A stretch of DNA of 64,000 nucleotides, taken from assembly GCF_003641145.1 (NCBI RefSeq), contig NZ_CP032744.1:2728001-2792000 (forward strand), read 5' to 3'. The position numbers were made by a program, and so were the translations under genes. Within the stretch, counting starts at the first letter, position 1; each line of letters starts with the position of its first letter. Of this stretch, positions 37,664 through 46,643 are shown in pieces. Below the pieces are notes generated by a model. That model searched no databases. It was not told the origin of the DNA and saw only the letters and a list, made by a program, of their open reading frames with translations. The stretch comes from Lactiplantibacillus paraplantarum (GTDB taxonomy: Bacteria; Bacillota; Bacilli; Lactobacillales; Lactobacillaceae).

Positions 37664-37882
37664 GTGCTTAACATCGAGACTACCATCCGTAAAATTACCA
37701 ACTCTGTCGAGGCGATTATTTCCTGCGAATTAACCGCTAAAGTCGATGTCAAATTTCAGATTATCAAGATTGACGCGATTATTGTCCTGCCCCCTGTTCG
37801 TATCACCTTATTCGCACATGCGGCTAATTGGAAGGAACTTCGTGATCGCGTCTCAACCGAATACCAGGATGGGACCAAGTAG
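37664..37882 (+). pseudogene. Decayed AbrB/MazE-like antitoxin gene
   Basis: 72-codon frame with GTG start and AAGG upstream. It opens with IETTIRKITNSVEAIISCEL, close to the METTIRKIGNS-GAIIPKEL opening of AbrB/MazE antitoxins, and ends with NWKELRDRVSTEYQDGTK, also typical. The usual VGDKI turn is replaced and the middle looks degraded (VLPPVRITLFAHA). No toxin gene follows. It may be a remnant or a diverged orphan. Confidence 0.5.
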
Positions 37883-38236
37883 ACGACTAATGTATTATCC
37901 AGCTCAAAGAGACGGGGCGACATTAATTTTAATCCTTCTGGTGGCCACGAAGTTGTTCTCTGATTAACGTTCAGTGAATCGCATACCTTAAACTACTGAC
38001 CGTTTAGTTATACTTATTTATGATGCCATCCGTACGCACTGCATTGACTTCAAACTAGTCTAGCCCTAGGACCATACTTTTTGAATACCTACCTTGACTT
38101 CTTGAGTGATAACGCTTTTAATTAGTGTATAGTTAAAAAATAATTAGAATTTAATTGGCATTCATTCTTGTGATATTAACCTAATACAACAATCTGATTG
38201 TCACTTAGATCTATTTCAAACAACGTGGTGAATATA

Positions 38237-39325
38237 ATGGTAAAACGATATGATGATAAAAAAATTGAACAACTGATTTACAATATTTATAAAGGTTACG
38301 GCTTTACCGAAGAAGAAAGTCAAGAAGTCGCCCACATGTTGATCTACACCGACTTAATTGGTATTGAGTCCCATGGGGTCCAGCGAATGATCATGTACGA
38401 TGACTTTATTCGTAATGGTAAGATTCGCGTACATAATCAGCCAGAAGTTGTTAAGGAAACCGATGTTAGTGCGGTCGTTGATGCCCATTTTGGTTTAGGC
38501 CAGTTAAACGGCATTTATAGCATGCGCTTAGCTATTGAAAAAGCGAAACAACATGGTATCGGTATGGTTACGACTCGTAACTCCGGTCATTATGGCATTG
38601 CGGGTTACTATGCCAACATGGCTGACGAAGAAGGTATGATTGGCCTGTCGTCGTGCAATTCACGTTCAGCGATGTTACCCACTCACGCGACCAAAGCATT
38701 AGTCGGCACCAACCCAATTGCCTTTGCCATGCCAGCCAACCCGAACACGTTTATCTTCGATGCGGCCACAACGACGGTGCCACAAGGTAAAATTGAGGTT
38801 TATCGTAAATTAGGTAAAGATATGCCCGCATTATGGGTCGCTAAGGATGGCGAAACGCCCGTTAATAGCCATAGCGATACGCAAGACTTAGACGCCCTGC
38901 GTGATTTAGATTCCAATGTTGGTTTAGCCCCATTAGGTGGCGTTACCGAAGACACTGGTAGCCACAAGGGCTTCGGTCTCGGCGTCATCGTCGAGGTGTT
39001 CACGGCAATCCTTTCAATGGGCAACACCTCTAACGAAATTACTCCGGACGACCTTTCCGTGGGCCCTTGTCAGAGCTTTGTCGCCATTGACCCTTCAATC
39101 TTTGGCGATAAGGATGCCATTATTGCTAAGTTTTCAGCTTACTTACAAGCTATTCGCGACCTACCATCCGTTCCTGGCAAACCAGTCATCGTTGCCGGCG
39201 ATAAGGAAGCGGCCGCGTACCAAGACCGGTCAGCTAACGGTATCGAGATTGATGACAAGACACTCGCAGAAGTTACCGGAATTGCCAAGCGTTTAGGGAT
39301 CGACTACGCGCAATATGTTGATTAA
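38237..39325 (+). CDS. Malate/L-lactate dehydrogenase (LDH2/MDH2, YlbC-like)
   Basis: 362-residue NAD(P)-dependent oxidoreductase of the LDH2/MDH2 family, which includes malate, ureidoglycolate and 2,3-diketogulonate dehydrogenases. Seen: IESHGVQRM near residue 55, NSGHYGIAGYYANMA, GTNPIAFAMP, and GSHKGFGLG with the family Lys/His pattern. Start ATG 38237 (VKRYDDKKIEQLI follows); the in-frame TTG at 38198 is not supported by a ribosome site. Stand-alone gene with strong terminator. Confidence 0.88.
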   Translation: MVKRYDDKKIEQLIYNIYKGYGFTEEESQEVAHMLIYTDLIGIESHGVQRMIMYDDFIRNGKIRVHNQPEVVKETDVSAVVDAHFGLGQLNGIYSMRLAIEKAKQHGIGMVTTRNSGHYGIAGYYANMADEEGMIGLSSCNSRSAMLPTHATKALVGTNPIAFAMPANPNTFIFDAATTTVPQGKIEVYRKLGKDMPALWVAKDGETPVNSHSDTQDLDALRDLDSNVGLAPLGGVTEDTGSHKGFGLGVIVEVFTAILSMGNTSNEITPDDLSVGPCQSFVAIDPSIFGDKDAIIAKFSAYLQAIRDLPSVPGKPVIVAGDKEAAAYQDRSANGIEIDDKTLAEVTGIAKRLGIDYAQYVD

Positions 39326-39349
39326 CTAGTTCGATTATTCATCTAATTT

Positions 39350-39408
39350 AAAAACCAGCAAATACCAATGTCCTGAATCATCAGCGGCGTTGGTATTTGC
39401 TGGTTTTT
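39350..39408 (+). terminator. Terminator of the LDH2-family gene
   Basis: 19-bp perfect arms (AAAAACCAGCAAATACCAA and complement) with a T8 tail. Confidence 0.85.
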
Positions 39409-40104
39409 TTTGCGTGGCTTATAACGCGAAAACTCACCAAGCAACCAGTTCGCATTGAACAAGCTCTAATTACCATTGGTTTTATCACTCCACCACCACA
39501 AAACATGCGGCGCTTTCTATGGTCACGCGTTGAAGGTGCAAGCAATGGTCGTTAATCCCATTGTGCCTATACGGTCACCGTTTTACTTCCCACAATCACA
39601 CCACTTGGCGCCCGCCAAAAGGCTGCAACCCTACCTTAATTTGGAAACTTTCCTGACCATGATTTTTCTACACCGTATCGGTCGCAAAAAATCTCACAGT
39701 TACCCAAATAAGTCAGTTTACACTCGCTATAATCATCAAGACGAACCCTACTTATAATTATTAATTTAATTTGACGTTTCCAACTCATTGTTATTCGAAT
39801 AATCAGGTGCTAGGATTCAACTCGTGGAAATAAGCTTGCGGCTGCCGTGATTTTTTCATTTGTCGCACAGAAATTGATCGCTGACTAACAGAATATCTCA
39901 AACATTAGTCATACAATTGTCAAATCCCACTTGCGTATCCTGACATAAGTAACCACTCTAGAGTTTGACATTAATACCACCTGGGAAGCCGCTGTAATCA
40001 AACGTGGGTTCTAGCAAGCTACGTGCCACTATCGATGCTGTTCTCAAATCCCGGTGCTGGCGTCTTTCGCGATGCAGTACTATTAAGTTAAGGAGTATGA
40101 ACAC
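39409..40104. other. Gene-free region before the L,D-transpeptidase
   Basis: About 700 bases with no supported gene. The one long frame (39476-39757) has no ribosome site and no recognisable composition. Old remnants are possible but none is readable. Confidence 0.4.
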
Positions 40105-40776
40105 GTGCAAACCAAAACAAAGTATATTCTCTATCTAACCTTATCCATTGCCGGAGTAGTACTCCTATTTGGGATTAGAAGTATGATCGTCAATGGCCCC
40201 GCTGTTGCAATGACTAGCGCTAAAGCTGCCAGTACTAGTCATATTAATTCAAATCGTTCCAAACTGACAAAGCTTGCTAAAACGCGTAAAAGTAGTACCA
40301 GCCATAAAACAGCCGTTGCAATGGCAACCCCGGTTGATTGGCATGGCCCTTCTGAGCCCAACCATCCTTATCCGAATGTTCAAAATTATCCCAACTTGAG
40401 GATTGATGTCTCCGTTGCAAAGCAGCGGGTCTACCTGAAAGCTGGCGATAAGCTCCTATACACAATGCTTGCCACTACCGGTAAACCCGGTGTGAATGCG
40501 ACCCCCAAAGGCGATTTCGTCATCCAACCTGAACGCGGCCTGCATTTTTACAATGCTAGCTTGAACGAAGGTGCTAATTACTGGGTCTCATTTAAGGATC
40601 ACGGCGTCTACCTCTTTCACTCGGTTCCAGTAGACGCATCCGATCACTATATTGCCAGCAAGGCAGCCTTACTCGGCAAAAAATCCGATTCACATGGCTG
40701 CGTCCGCTTATCCATTTCGGATGCTAAGTGGATGTACGAGCATATCCCAGTAAACACACCTGTTCATATCCAGTAA
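40105..40776 (+). CDS. L,D-transpeptidase (YkuD domain), membrane-anchored
   Basis: 223 residues. An N-terminal hydrophobic anchor (about 8-26) and a basic Ser/Thr/Lys linker (about 40-75) lead to a YkuD catalytic domain. The active-site motif SHGCVRLS (about 192-199) gives the catalytic Cys, and LFHSVP supplies the family His. It cross-links peptidoglycan stem peptides or modifies wall components outside the membrane. GTG start with AAGGAG 9 bases upstream. Confidence 0.9.
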   Translation: MQTKTKYILYLTLSIAGVVLLFGIRSMIVNGPAVAMTSAKAASTSHINSNRSKLTKLAKTRKSSTSHKTAVAMATPVDWHGPSEPNHPYPNVQNYPNLRIDVSVAKQRVYLKAGDKLLYTMLATTGKPGVNATPKGDFVIQPERGLHFYNASLNEGANYWVSFKDHGVYLFHSVPVDASDHYIASKAALLGKKSDSHGCVRLSISDAKWMYEHIPVNTPVHIQ

Positions 40777-40824
40777 TAATGCGAAACATGCCAAACGCGT
40801 AACGATTAGCTGAAAACATAATCC

Positions 40825-40858
40825 CCCCCTGAGTCTGGATTTACTTCAACTCAGGGGG
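40825..40858 (+). terminator. Terminator of the L,D-transpeptidase gene
   Basis: 10-bp perfect arms CCCCCTGAGT / ACTCAGGGGG, T-rich tail, 48 bases after the stop. Confidence 0.8.
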
Positions 40859-41099
40859 TTACTTTATATAATAGAAATTATGATACAAATCATCCAGAAG
40901 TGCTGATAAATAATAAGCATAGAAGAACATTAAAAATGGCGATTTAACTTCAAAGAAAATTTATTTTGCTGTTTGAAATCTTTAACAACTAACTGTCACT
41001 GTGAAGATTCGTTCGTTAACCATCTCTTTAAACATTAATGATTGGACTAATATTTCCATCAGCATTAGTGTATGGTAAAACATTTTGGAGGCAATAAAA

Positions 41100-41294
41100 A
41101 TGAAATTTAAATTCAAAAAAAATTTTTATCGTAGCTTTAGATTCTGGATTTCTTTACTTCTCTTTATTCCTGTCCTGATGCATTACAGTCATGGCTTTGA
41201 ATCCACTACCGATATATTTTGGGCCATCTTTATTCTTGGCATCTGCCTTTACGGCATGTTATCAGAACTATTTTTACAGAAAAAGAATGGCTGA
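41100..41294 (+). CDS. Small two-helix membrane protein
   Basis: 64 residues: very basic N-terminus (MKFKFKKNFYRSFRF), two hydrophobic helices and a KKNG tail. Start ATG 41100 has GGAGG 8 bases upstream; the TTG at 41085 lies in that site. It faces a decayed bacteriocin-export gene. Size and charge would suit a bacteriocin immunity protein, but this is only a guess from position. Confidence 0.55.
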   Translation: MKFKFKKNFYRSFRFWISLLLFIPVLMHYSHGFESTTDIFWAIFILGICLYGMLSELFLQKKNG

Positions 41295-41322
41295 CATTAG
41301 GTACAATCAGATGATCGAGTAA

Positions 41323-41375
41323 AAAAAATCAGCGCTAATCCAAAGATAAGAATCTCTGGCTGGCACTGATTTTTT
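41323..41375. terminator. Terminator between convergent units
   Basis: 13-bp arms AAAAAATCAGCGC / GCACTGATTTTTT (one mismatch) with A/T runs on both sides. Confidence 0.7.
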
Positions 41376-42160
41376 AATTATTATTCACACCACGAATTTT
41401 ATCATAGAAGTATTCAAAATACGTCTTACTACCAGTAATATAATAGACCGTCCCCTGAAGGTCATAACGCAAATTCTTGATTTCAGATTTATTTACTTTA
41501 ACAACCGAATCGACCTCATAGGCACTCTGATTTTTCAAGCTATCTGTTGCTACACTGATTTCACTTATCTTTCAGTCAACGTAAGCGGCTTTGGGGCTTA
41601 GTCATTAATCGATACCTTGTTTCTTGACCCACCTTTACATTAGTTACATCCGTTGACCACCACATAACTTTTTATCGCTTGGACTGACTGCTCAGCTTTG
41701 GATATATTTCAGCAATTTTTATTCTTTGAGGAATATATTCTTCTACCATTTTAGGCGGTACTAGTAAATGCAATACACTGTCCTTTTTAACTCGAAAATT
41801 ATTAACCTTATCATCATTGTCACTAGCATTTATTTTAAGTTTCAAAGTAGCAAGCATCTCTTTTGCTTCAGTTAACTGTTTTTTTGTCGAAGACAATGCG
41901 GATGCTCTTAAACTGGCCAACTGTGTCTGACCAACTACTCCTAAATCATCAATGCTCTTTGGTGTTATTAATTGCACCTTCTGACTGTAAGTTTATTATG
42001 GACGGTAGCAAAACGTGAAAATGATTTTAACACTGAGACTACCTTTTCTTCCGTCGAACCCCACCTGACCAAGATTCAATCAAAACATAAAAGAAATTCA
42101 TTTGGACTATCAACACATTCTGCAAAGAAGCCAGCAACCTGTATGTATATCAACTATGAT
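41374..42160 (-). pseudogene. Decayed HlyD-family bacteriocin secretion accessory gene
   Basis: Pieces in different frames read as one C-terminal region of a PlnH/LcnD-like accessory (membrane-fusion) protein. About 42030 on: STEEKVVSVLKSFSRF. 41972-41675: KKQLTEAKEMLATLKLKI coiled coil, KDSVLHLLVPPKMVEEYIP and KIAEIYPKLSSQ. After a TAA at 41672-41674, DVTNVKVGQETRYRLMTKP follows. After a frameshift and a TGA near 41579, KISEISVATDSLKNQSAYEV, then GTVYYITGSKTYFEYFYDKI, continues to the stop at 41374. At least two stops and two frameshifts break it. The N-terminal half and partner ABC exporter are not present nearby. Confidence 0.75.
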
Positions 42161-42336
42161 GGTAGATTTTCCTCTTGATAAGTTGATTCTTTAAACTCTA
42201 CAAGTGGGAATTAAAAAACTCTTTTATTCACATTATTTCTCCAGTTAAACTTACTTAATTTCTTACAGTGAAAAATCATTCGTCAATCTATCGATACCAT
42301 ACTACAGTCATCCCCAACTAATTAGTTTTTAAACAT

Positions 42337-43524
42337 TTAAAATTTTTGCATCGTATTTTTGCTTATTAAACGCACACTCATGATAGACAATGCAACTAGC
42401 CCCAAACTACCCGTACAAAAGAGGAAAAGGCCCTGGTAAGAAAAGATTTGAATCATCATCCCACCGATTAGTGGCCCCAAGGCTTTCCCTATTGAAATCC
42501 AAGCATTGAGTAGTCCTTGGTACCGGCCCTTAACATTCGCAGGCGTCAGTAAATTGACAATTGCCGGAATTGTTGGAAAAACGGTTATCTCACCCAAAGT
42601 TAATATGCCCATTCCCAAAACAAACATGAGATAAGTATGCGACAACATTAAGATTGCAAACGAAAAAATAAACATTAAAACCCCAAAGTACACCAGCCAA
42701 TAATCATTTGTAATACGACGAGTTAGCCAAGTTATTATTGGTTGAAAAACCATAATCAACACACCATTAATCGTCCATAATAAACTATACTTCATCATCG
42801 AAATTCCTTGGCCAGTCATATAAACAGAAAAATTACTCGACCATTGCGAATAAGTCACCCAAATGATTGCAATCGAAATGAATAACATCCAGATACTATA
42901 ACCATTGTTATTCGGTAATGATGCACGCGGCCCCACCACTTTATGCTTCTCACTTTGTAGTGGCATGGAAGTCAATATAAAGAAGCGCCGGACAATCAGC
43001 AAATAAATAAAGTACATTCCAATCGTAATCGCAAATAATATTGAGACTCGATTACCATTGAGCTGATAGAGCGGTCCAGCAACCATTGTTCCAAAAACAA
43101 CCCCTAAATTATTTGTGAAATAGAGCATATTAAATACGAATCGACTTTTTTGACCCACTAATTGAGTTCCGAAAGCATTTAAAATAGTAATAATCCAACC
43201 ATTAAAAAAGCCAAATGAAATTAATAATATTGGATAATATGGCCAACTATTATACTTCACTAGAATTCCCATAACACCAATAGCACCAATAAGCCCACCA
43301 ATCATCATTCGGCGAGGATCATGATGATCAAACCGAATTCCCGCAACATAGCTTCCAAGTACATTGAATCCGGAATACAACATCAAGATAATTCCAGAAA
43401 TCGTTAGTGATTGATGCAATTGATTATGCATGTAGATGGTTGTTAGCGGCCAGATAAAACTATTTCCAAAACTGCCAAAAAATTCGCCTAACAATAGCCA
43501 ACGAAGCTTAAGTGTTCTACTCAA
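42337..43524 (-). CDS. MFS transporter (putative drug or solute efflux)
   Basis: 395 residues with about 12 hydrophobic segments. The loop-2 motif appears as GIRFDHHDPRRMM. Later helices resemble multidrug-type MFS exporters (KGRYQGLLNAWISIGKALGP). TTG start with GAGGG 9 bases upstream. A hairpin with a T-run stands right before the ribosome site, so expression is probably regulated by attenuation. Substrate unknown. Confidence 0.82.
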   Translation of the reverse strand: MSRTLKLRWLLLGEFFGSFGNSFIWPLTTIYMHNQLHQSLTISGIILMLYSGFNVLGSYVAGIRFDHHDPRRMMIGGLIGAIGVMGILVKYNSWPYYPILLISFGFFNGWIITILNAFGTQLVGQKSRFVFNMLYFTNNLGVVFGTMVAGPLYQLNGNRVSILFAITIGMYFIYLLIVRRFFILTSMPLQSEKHKVVGPRASLPNNNGYSIWMLFISIAIIWVTYSQWSSNFSVYMTGQGISMMKYSLLWTINGVLIMVFQPIITWLTRRITNDYWLVYFGVLMFIFSFAILMLSHTYLMFVLGMGILTLGEITVFPTIPAIVNLLTPANVKGRYQGLLNAWISIGKALGPLIGGMMIQIFSYQGLFLFCTGSLGLVALSIMSVRLISKNTMQKF

Positions 43525-43544
43525 AACTTGATTCCCTCTTTCAA

Positions 43545-43660
43545 TAAAAAAAGGGCTGAGAAAAATTTCTCAACCCTTTGGTCTTCTAGCCAACATCAAT
43601 CGATGTCTGAGAAGCTTGGTTCCAATTTTATAATTTTACCCTATTACCTTAAAATTGCAA
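43545..43660 (-). promoter_or_regulatory. Promoter and candidate transcription attenuator of the MFS gene
   Basis: Minus-strand promoter TTGCAA (43655-43660), 16-bp spacer, TAAAAT (43633-43638). The roughly 100-base leader ends in a terminator hairpin AAAGGGTTGAGAAA / TTTCTCAGCCCTTT with a T7 run, 20 bases before the MFS start. An earlier TTCTCAG (about 43607-43613) could pair with TTGAGAA and free the terminator's far arm. A perfect palindrome GAAAAATATTTTTC (43671-43684) lies just upstream of the -35. Confidence 0.65.
43570..43596 (-). CDS. Possible leader peptide (8 residues)
   Basis: ATG at 43596 opens MLARRPKG followed by TGA, ending inside the 5' arm of the attenuator hairpin. Position suits ribosome-mediated attenuation, but no clear ribosome site precedes it, so the peptide itself is weakly supported. 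Confidence 0.25.
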   Translation of the reverse strand: MLARRPKG

Positions 43661-43764
43661 TCAATTTTCAGAAAAATATTTTTCCGAGTAATCAGTCATA
43701 CATATTCGACGTCATCTTACTTTATCCACTAGTAGCTTGTATTTAGTTAGTTGTCGTATCTTTA

Positions 43765-44010
43765 TTACTTTGAACTGACGACATGGTCCTCATCCAACAT
43801 ATACTGAAAGGCCACTTCACCAGTCAATAGGTTGGCTTTAAATAGCCCTTGATTCCCATTGTTCTCGTCACCCATGACAACGAAGTACGTAGCACCTTAA
43901 TCGACGACGTGTTGAAAACTAAGGTAGTTGCCCTTAAACCCTTGCTTCCGGAACAAGCCAATAATTCGAATCATTTCACGTTGTGTTACTTCTGTTGCTT
44001 TTTCACTCAT
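43765..44010 (-). pseudogene. Small unknown gene with internal stop (family copy 1)
   Basis: Frame of 82 codons beginning MSEKATEVTQREMIRIIGLF, continuing GFKGNYLSFQHVVD, then TAA at 43897-43899, then GATYFVVMGDENNGNQGLFK and ANLLTGEVAFQYMLDEDHVV to the stop. A second broken copy is at 62750-62966 and a fragment at 29789-29875. Function unknown; basic N-terminal helix then a beta-rich part. Confidence 0.75.
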
Positions 44011-44043
44011 ATTTAACTATAACTCCAATTCTCTTCTTTAATC

Positions 44044-44781
44044 TTATTTTGCCGTTTTATTTGTTGGCTTATTGCCAGCGACCACGTAACTATCAGTTAG
44101 CGGGGTCGCCCACCAACCGTTAAATCCTAAACTCATTGACTGGGTGATTTGCAAGCCAGCGTCTTGAAAAACCTGACCGTACTCGTTGATATTGCGACCC
44201 GTATCAATGATCATGATGTGTCCACCGGGTTTGAGCACCCGAATGGCTTCCTTGACAGCATTGATTCGGGCTTGTTCATTTTTGATATTATGGATGGCAA
44301 AGCTGGACGTCACCACGTCAAAACCTGCGTCAGGAAAGTCTAACTTGGTCATATCCCCCGTTACTAAATTAACTCGATTCGTTAATCCTAAATCATCCAC
44401 GTTCTTTTGTGTTATGGTTATTTTGTTATGTGATTGGTCCCGCGACAACCACAGATCTAATCCGGTTGCTTTGCCAGCTGGTCCCAATTGTTGGGCGATT
44501 TTGGTCAACAGTGCTCCCCGACCACAGCCTAAGTCTAAGACCTGACTGTCAGGTGTCAGGTTCAAGTGGCGAATCGCCTCATCAAACAGTCGGTACTTCC
44601 CCTGTGCCGTGGTGTGCAAAAATAACAACGCACCCAACAATAATATAATTCCCAGCGTCATTTCGATGCCAATCGGATAGTTCAACCGATTTACGTAGGC
44701 ATGTAACACTAGCCCCACACCAAAAGCGGTGTAGATCAATAGCGCAAACGGCGCATCGACCCCGTACCTTTTGATATTCAT
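44044..44781 (-). CDS. Class I SAM-dependent methyltransferase with N-terminal membrane helices
   Basis: 245 residues. Two hydrophobic helices (about 12-30 and 40-55) are followed by a Rossmann methyltransferase domain: motif I VLDLGCGRGALLTKIA, acidic GLDLW, motif II FDVVTSSFAIHNI, and post-motif VLKPGGHIMIID. The ubiE/arsM-like pattern suggests a small or lipid substrate at the membrane, but none can be assigned. Confidence 0.85.
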   Translation of the reverse strand: MNIKRYGVDAPFALLIYTAFGVGLVLHAYVNRLNYPIGIEMTLGIILLLGALLFLHTTAQGKYRLFDEAIRHLNLTPDSQVLDLGCGRGALLTKIAQQLGPAGKATGLDLWLSRDQSHNKITITQKNVDDLGLTNRVNLVTGDMTKLDFPDAGFDVVTSSFAIHNIKNEQARINAVKEAIRVLKPGGHIMIIDTGRNINEYGQVFQDAGLQITQSMSLGFNGWWATPLTDSYVVAGNKPTNKTAK

Positions 44782-45138
44782 TCAGCTTTATCCCCTTTTA
44801 AATCCTCAATTTCCAATCTCCACGTTTGACCGGGAGGATTGGGGGCTTAATTTTACCCGCGTAGCCCCTAATGCTTAATCACTGTTTCATCAAGTAGTGA
44901 CCAGTTAGCGACCACCACTCTTAATTCATTAATTTAACTGATTAACAATTGCTCGGTCAAGAATCCTCAAACCTTCAAGTGACCATTCACCATCATTGAT
45001 CATAATTGATTTTATCTAAATATATAAGACCGGTTACTTTCTGAAACAAAAAACTTAGTTTCCATGATGACAACCAGCATCCGTGTTGCCACCAAATACC
45101 AACTCAATCCCACGTTATCGGCCCTCAGCGCCCAAAAA
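44782..45138. other. Intergenic region between gpmA fragment and methyltransferase
   Basis: About 360 bases without a gene. A short inverted repeat (CCAATCTCC ... GGAGGATTGG, about 44812-44839) lies in the methyltransferase upstream region. Confidence 0.4.
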
Positions 45139-45165
45139 AGCACTCCCCTGAGACAGCGGAGTGCT
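45139..45165 (-). terminator. Terminator of the former gpmA gene
   Basis: 8-bp perfect arms AGCACTCC / GGAGTGCT followed on the minus strand by TTTTTTG, 28 bases past the gpmA stop. Confidence 0.75.
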
Positions 45166-45192
45166 CCAAAAAACTAGTAAATAACTATTAAA

Positions 45193-45405
45193 TTATTTGC
45201 CTAACTTTTCCTTACCAAGAACCTTTAACTTTTCATCAAAGTCATAGACAACTGGTTCACCAGTAGCCATTTCAAGGTCCATGATATCATCATCACTGAT
45301 TTGTTCGATGTACTTGCTTAAGGCACGTAATGAGTTACCGTGGGCAGCAATGATTACATTCTTGCCGTCTAATAACTTAGGTGCGATTTGGTCTTCCCAG
45401 AAAGG
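45193..45405 (-). pseudogene. gpmA: 3' fragment of phosphoglycerate mutase gene
   Basis: The last 70 codons of a dPGM-type phosphoglycerate mutase remain: PFWEDQIAPKLLDGKNVIIA, AAHGNSLRALSKYIEQISDD and on to KEKLGK, including the second catalytic His of AAHGNSLR. Upstream of PFWEDQ the frame reads MLTYQYLQAVSAS, which is unrelated. The RHG phosphohistidine and about 160 residues are missing. The break lies 145 bases from an IS30-type element, which probably took part in the deletion. An intact glycolytic copy must exist elsewhere. Confidence 0.85.
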
Positions 45406-45786
45406 CGAGGCGGACACCGCCTGCAAGTATTGGTACGTCAACACTTCTAAGTGTTTTCTGAAAACACCGTAGTGTCCACTTTACGTCAACTTCATCTGCC
45501 GAAATCTTATGTTAACGGCGTTTCTAGTTAATATTTAGATTTTTAAATATGGTAGATTGTAAAATTTAAGTTGAACATATTAGTGGACAGAAAAACCCAT
45601 AAAGGTCTTTAATGGTGTCACCACAACATTCCACTAGAAAGAAGGACCTTTATGGGCACCACTATTTTATCATTTGAAGACCGCGTTGTCATCGAAACAC
45701 TTCATCATGAAAAGCACTCACTTCAATATATTGCTGATTATTTAGGCTTTAGTAAAACCACTATCTTTAATGAGGTTCATCGCTTA

Positions 45787-46643
45787 GAACCTGTCTAGTA
45801 TCTGCTGAATCTGGTAGAATTGTGGAAAACCGACTGAGGAGTTTGTCATGCCAGATTATCCAAGCAATATTTCTCGAGCGCAATTTGCGTTAATACAACC
45901 TGATTTAGAAAACTTCCGCAAGCATACAAGACCGCGTCGTTATGATCTTTATGACGTATTCAATGCCATCCTTTACTCGCTTACTACAGGGTGTCAATGG
46001 CGTGAATTACCGCACGATTTCCCGGAATGGCACACTGTCTACCGCTATTACGATATGTGGCGAGATAAACCAGACCCGACAGCTGATTCGCTATTAGAAA
46101 GGCTTTTAAAAAAACTGTTGCATCCTATCGCTTTGCACAGGGCCGATCGGCCCGAACGTCGTTTGTGATTGTTGATGCTCAAAGTGTTAAAACCACTGAT
46201 TTAACGAAAAATAGTGGCTACGATGGCGGCAAAAAGATTTCAGGGATTAAGCGTCACATGGCGGTTGATATTAATGGTTTACCACAAGCCATTCTCGTGA
46301 CACGAGCTAATGTATCAGATCGTTCAGGTGCATTGGCTATGTTTAGTTTGGCTAGCCAAAATTTAGAGCTGGTTCAGCATGTCATGGTTGATGGTGGCTA
46401 CACTGGCAATGACTTTGCGGATCAGGTGAAGCTCATTTTGAATGCTAAAACGACGGTAGCTAAACGCAACGAGTTGCATACGTTCACGGTGTTACCGCAA
46501 CGATGGATCATTGAACGTTCATGGAGTTGGCTAGACAAATGTCGGCGACTTTGGAAAAACTGTGAACGTGCCCTTAACAGCAGTCTTCAAATGGTTGTAT
46601 TGGCCTTCCTGAAGATAGTTCTTAAAAGATACTAGACAGGTTC
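45787..46643 (+). mobile_element. IS5-family insertion sequence, 857 bp
   Basis: Ends are inverted repeats GAACCTGTCTAGTATCT / AGATACTAGACAGGTTC, flanked by 3-bp target repeats TTA (45784-45786 and 46644-46646). Two overlapping frames encode the transposase. It sits inside an IS30-family transposase gene in the same orientation. Confidence 0.88.
45848..46635 (+). CDS. IS5-family transposase, orfA/orfB joined by -1 frameshift
   Basis: orfA (45848-46168) begins [20 protein letters not shown] and has the DUF4096-like domain ([12 protein letters not shown]). orfB (46165-46635) has the DDE domain ([28 protein letters not shown]). An A7 run at 46108-46114 allows a -1 slip. After it the new frame reads [20 protein letters not shown], joining the two parts without a gap. 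Programmed frameshifting is usual in this IS group. GAGGAG-like sequence precedes the ATG. Confidence 0.85.

Noticed and set aside
39476..39757. 93-codon plus-strand frame between two terminated genes
   Set aside because: No ribosome site, many rare-looking residues (His/Pro rich) and no recognisable motif; treated as non-coding.
43545..43660. T-box riboswitch before the MFS gene
   Set aside because: The leader is too short and lacks the conserved T-box sequence; simple attenuation explains the hairpins.
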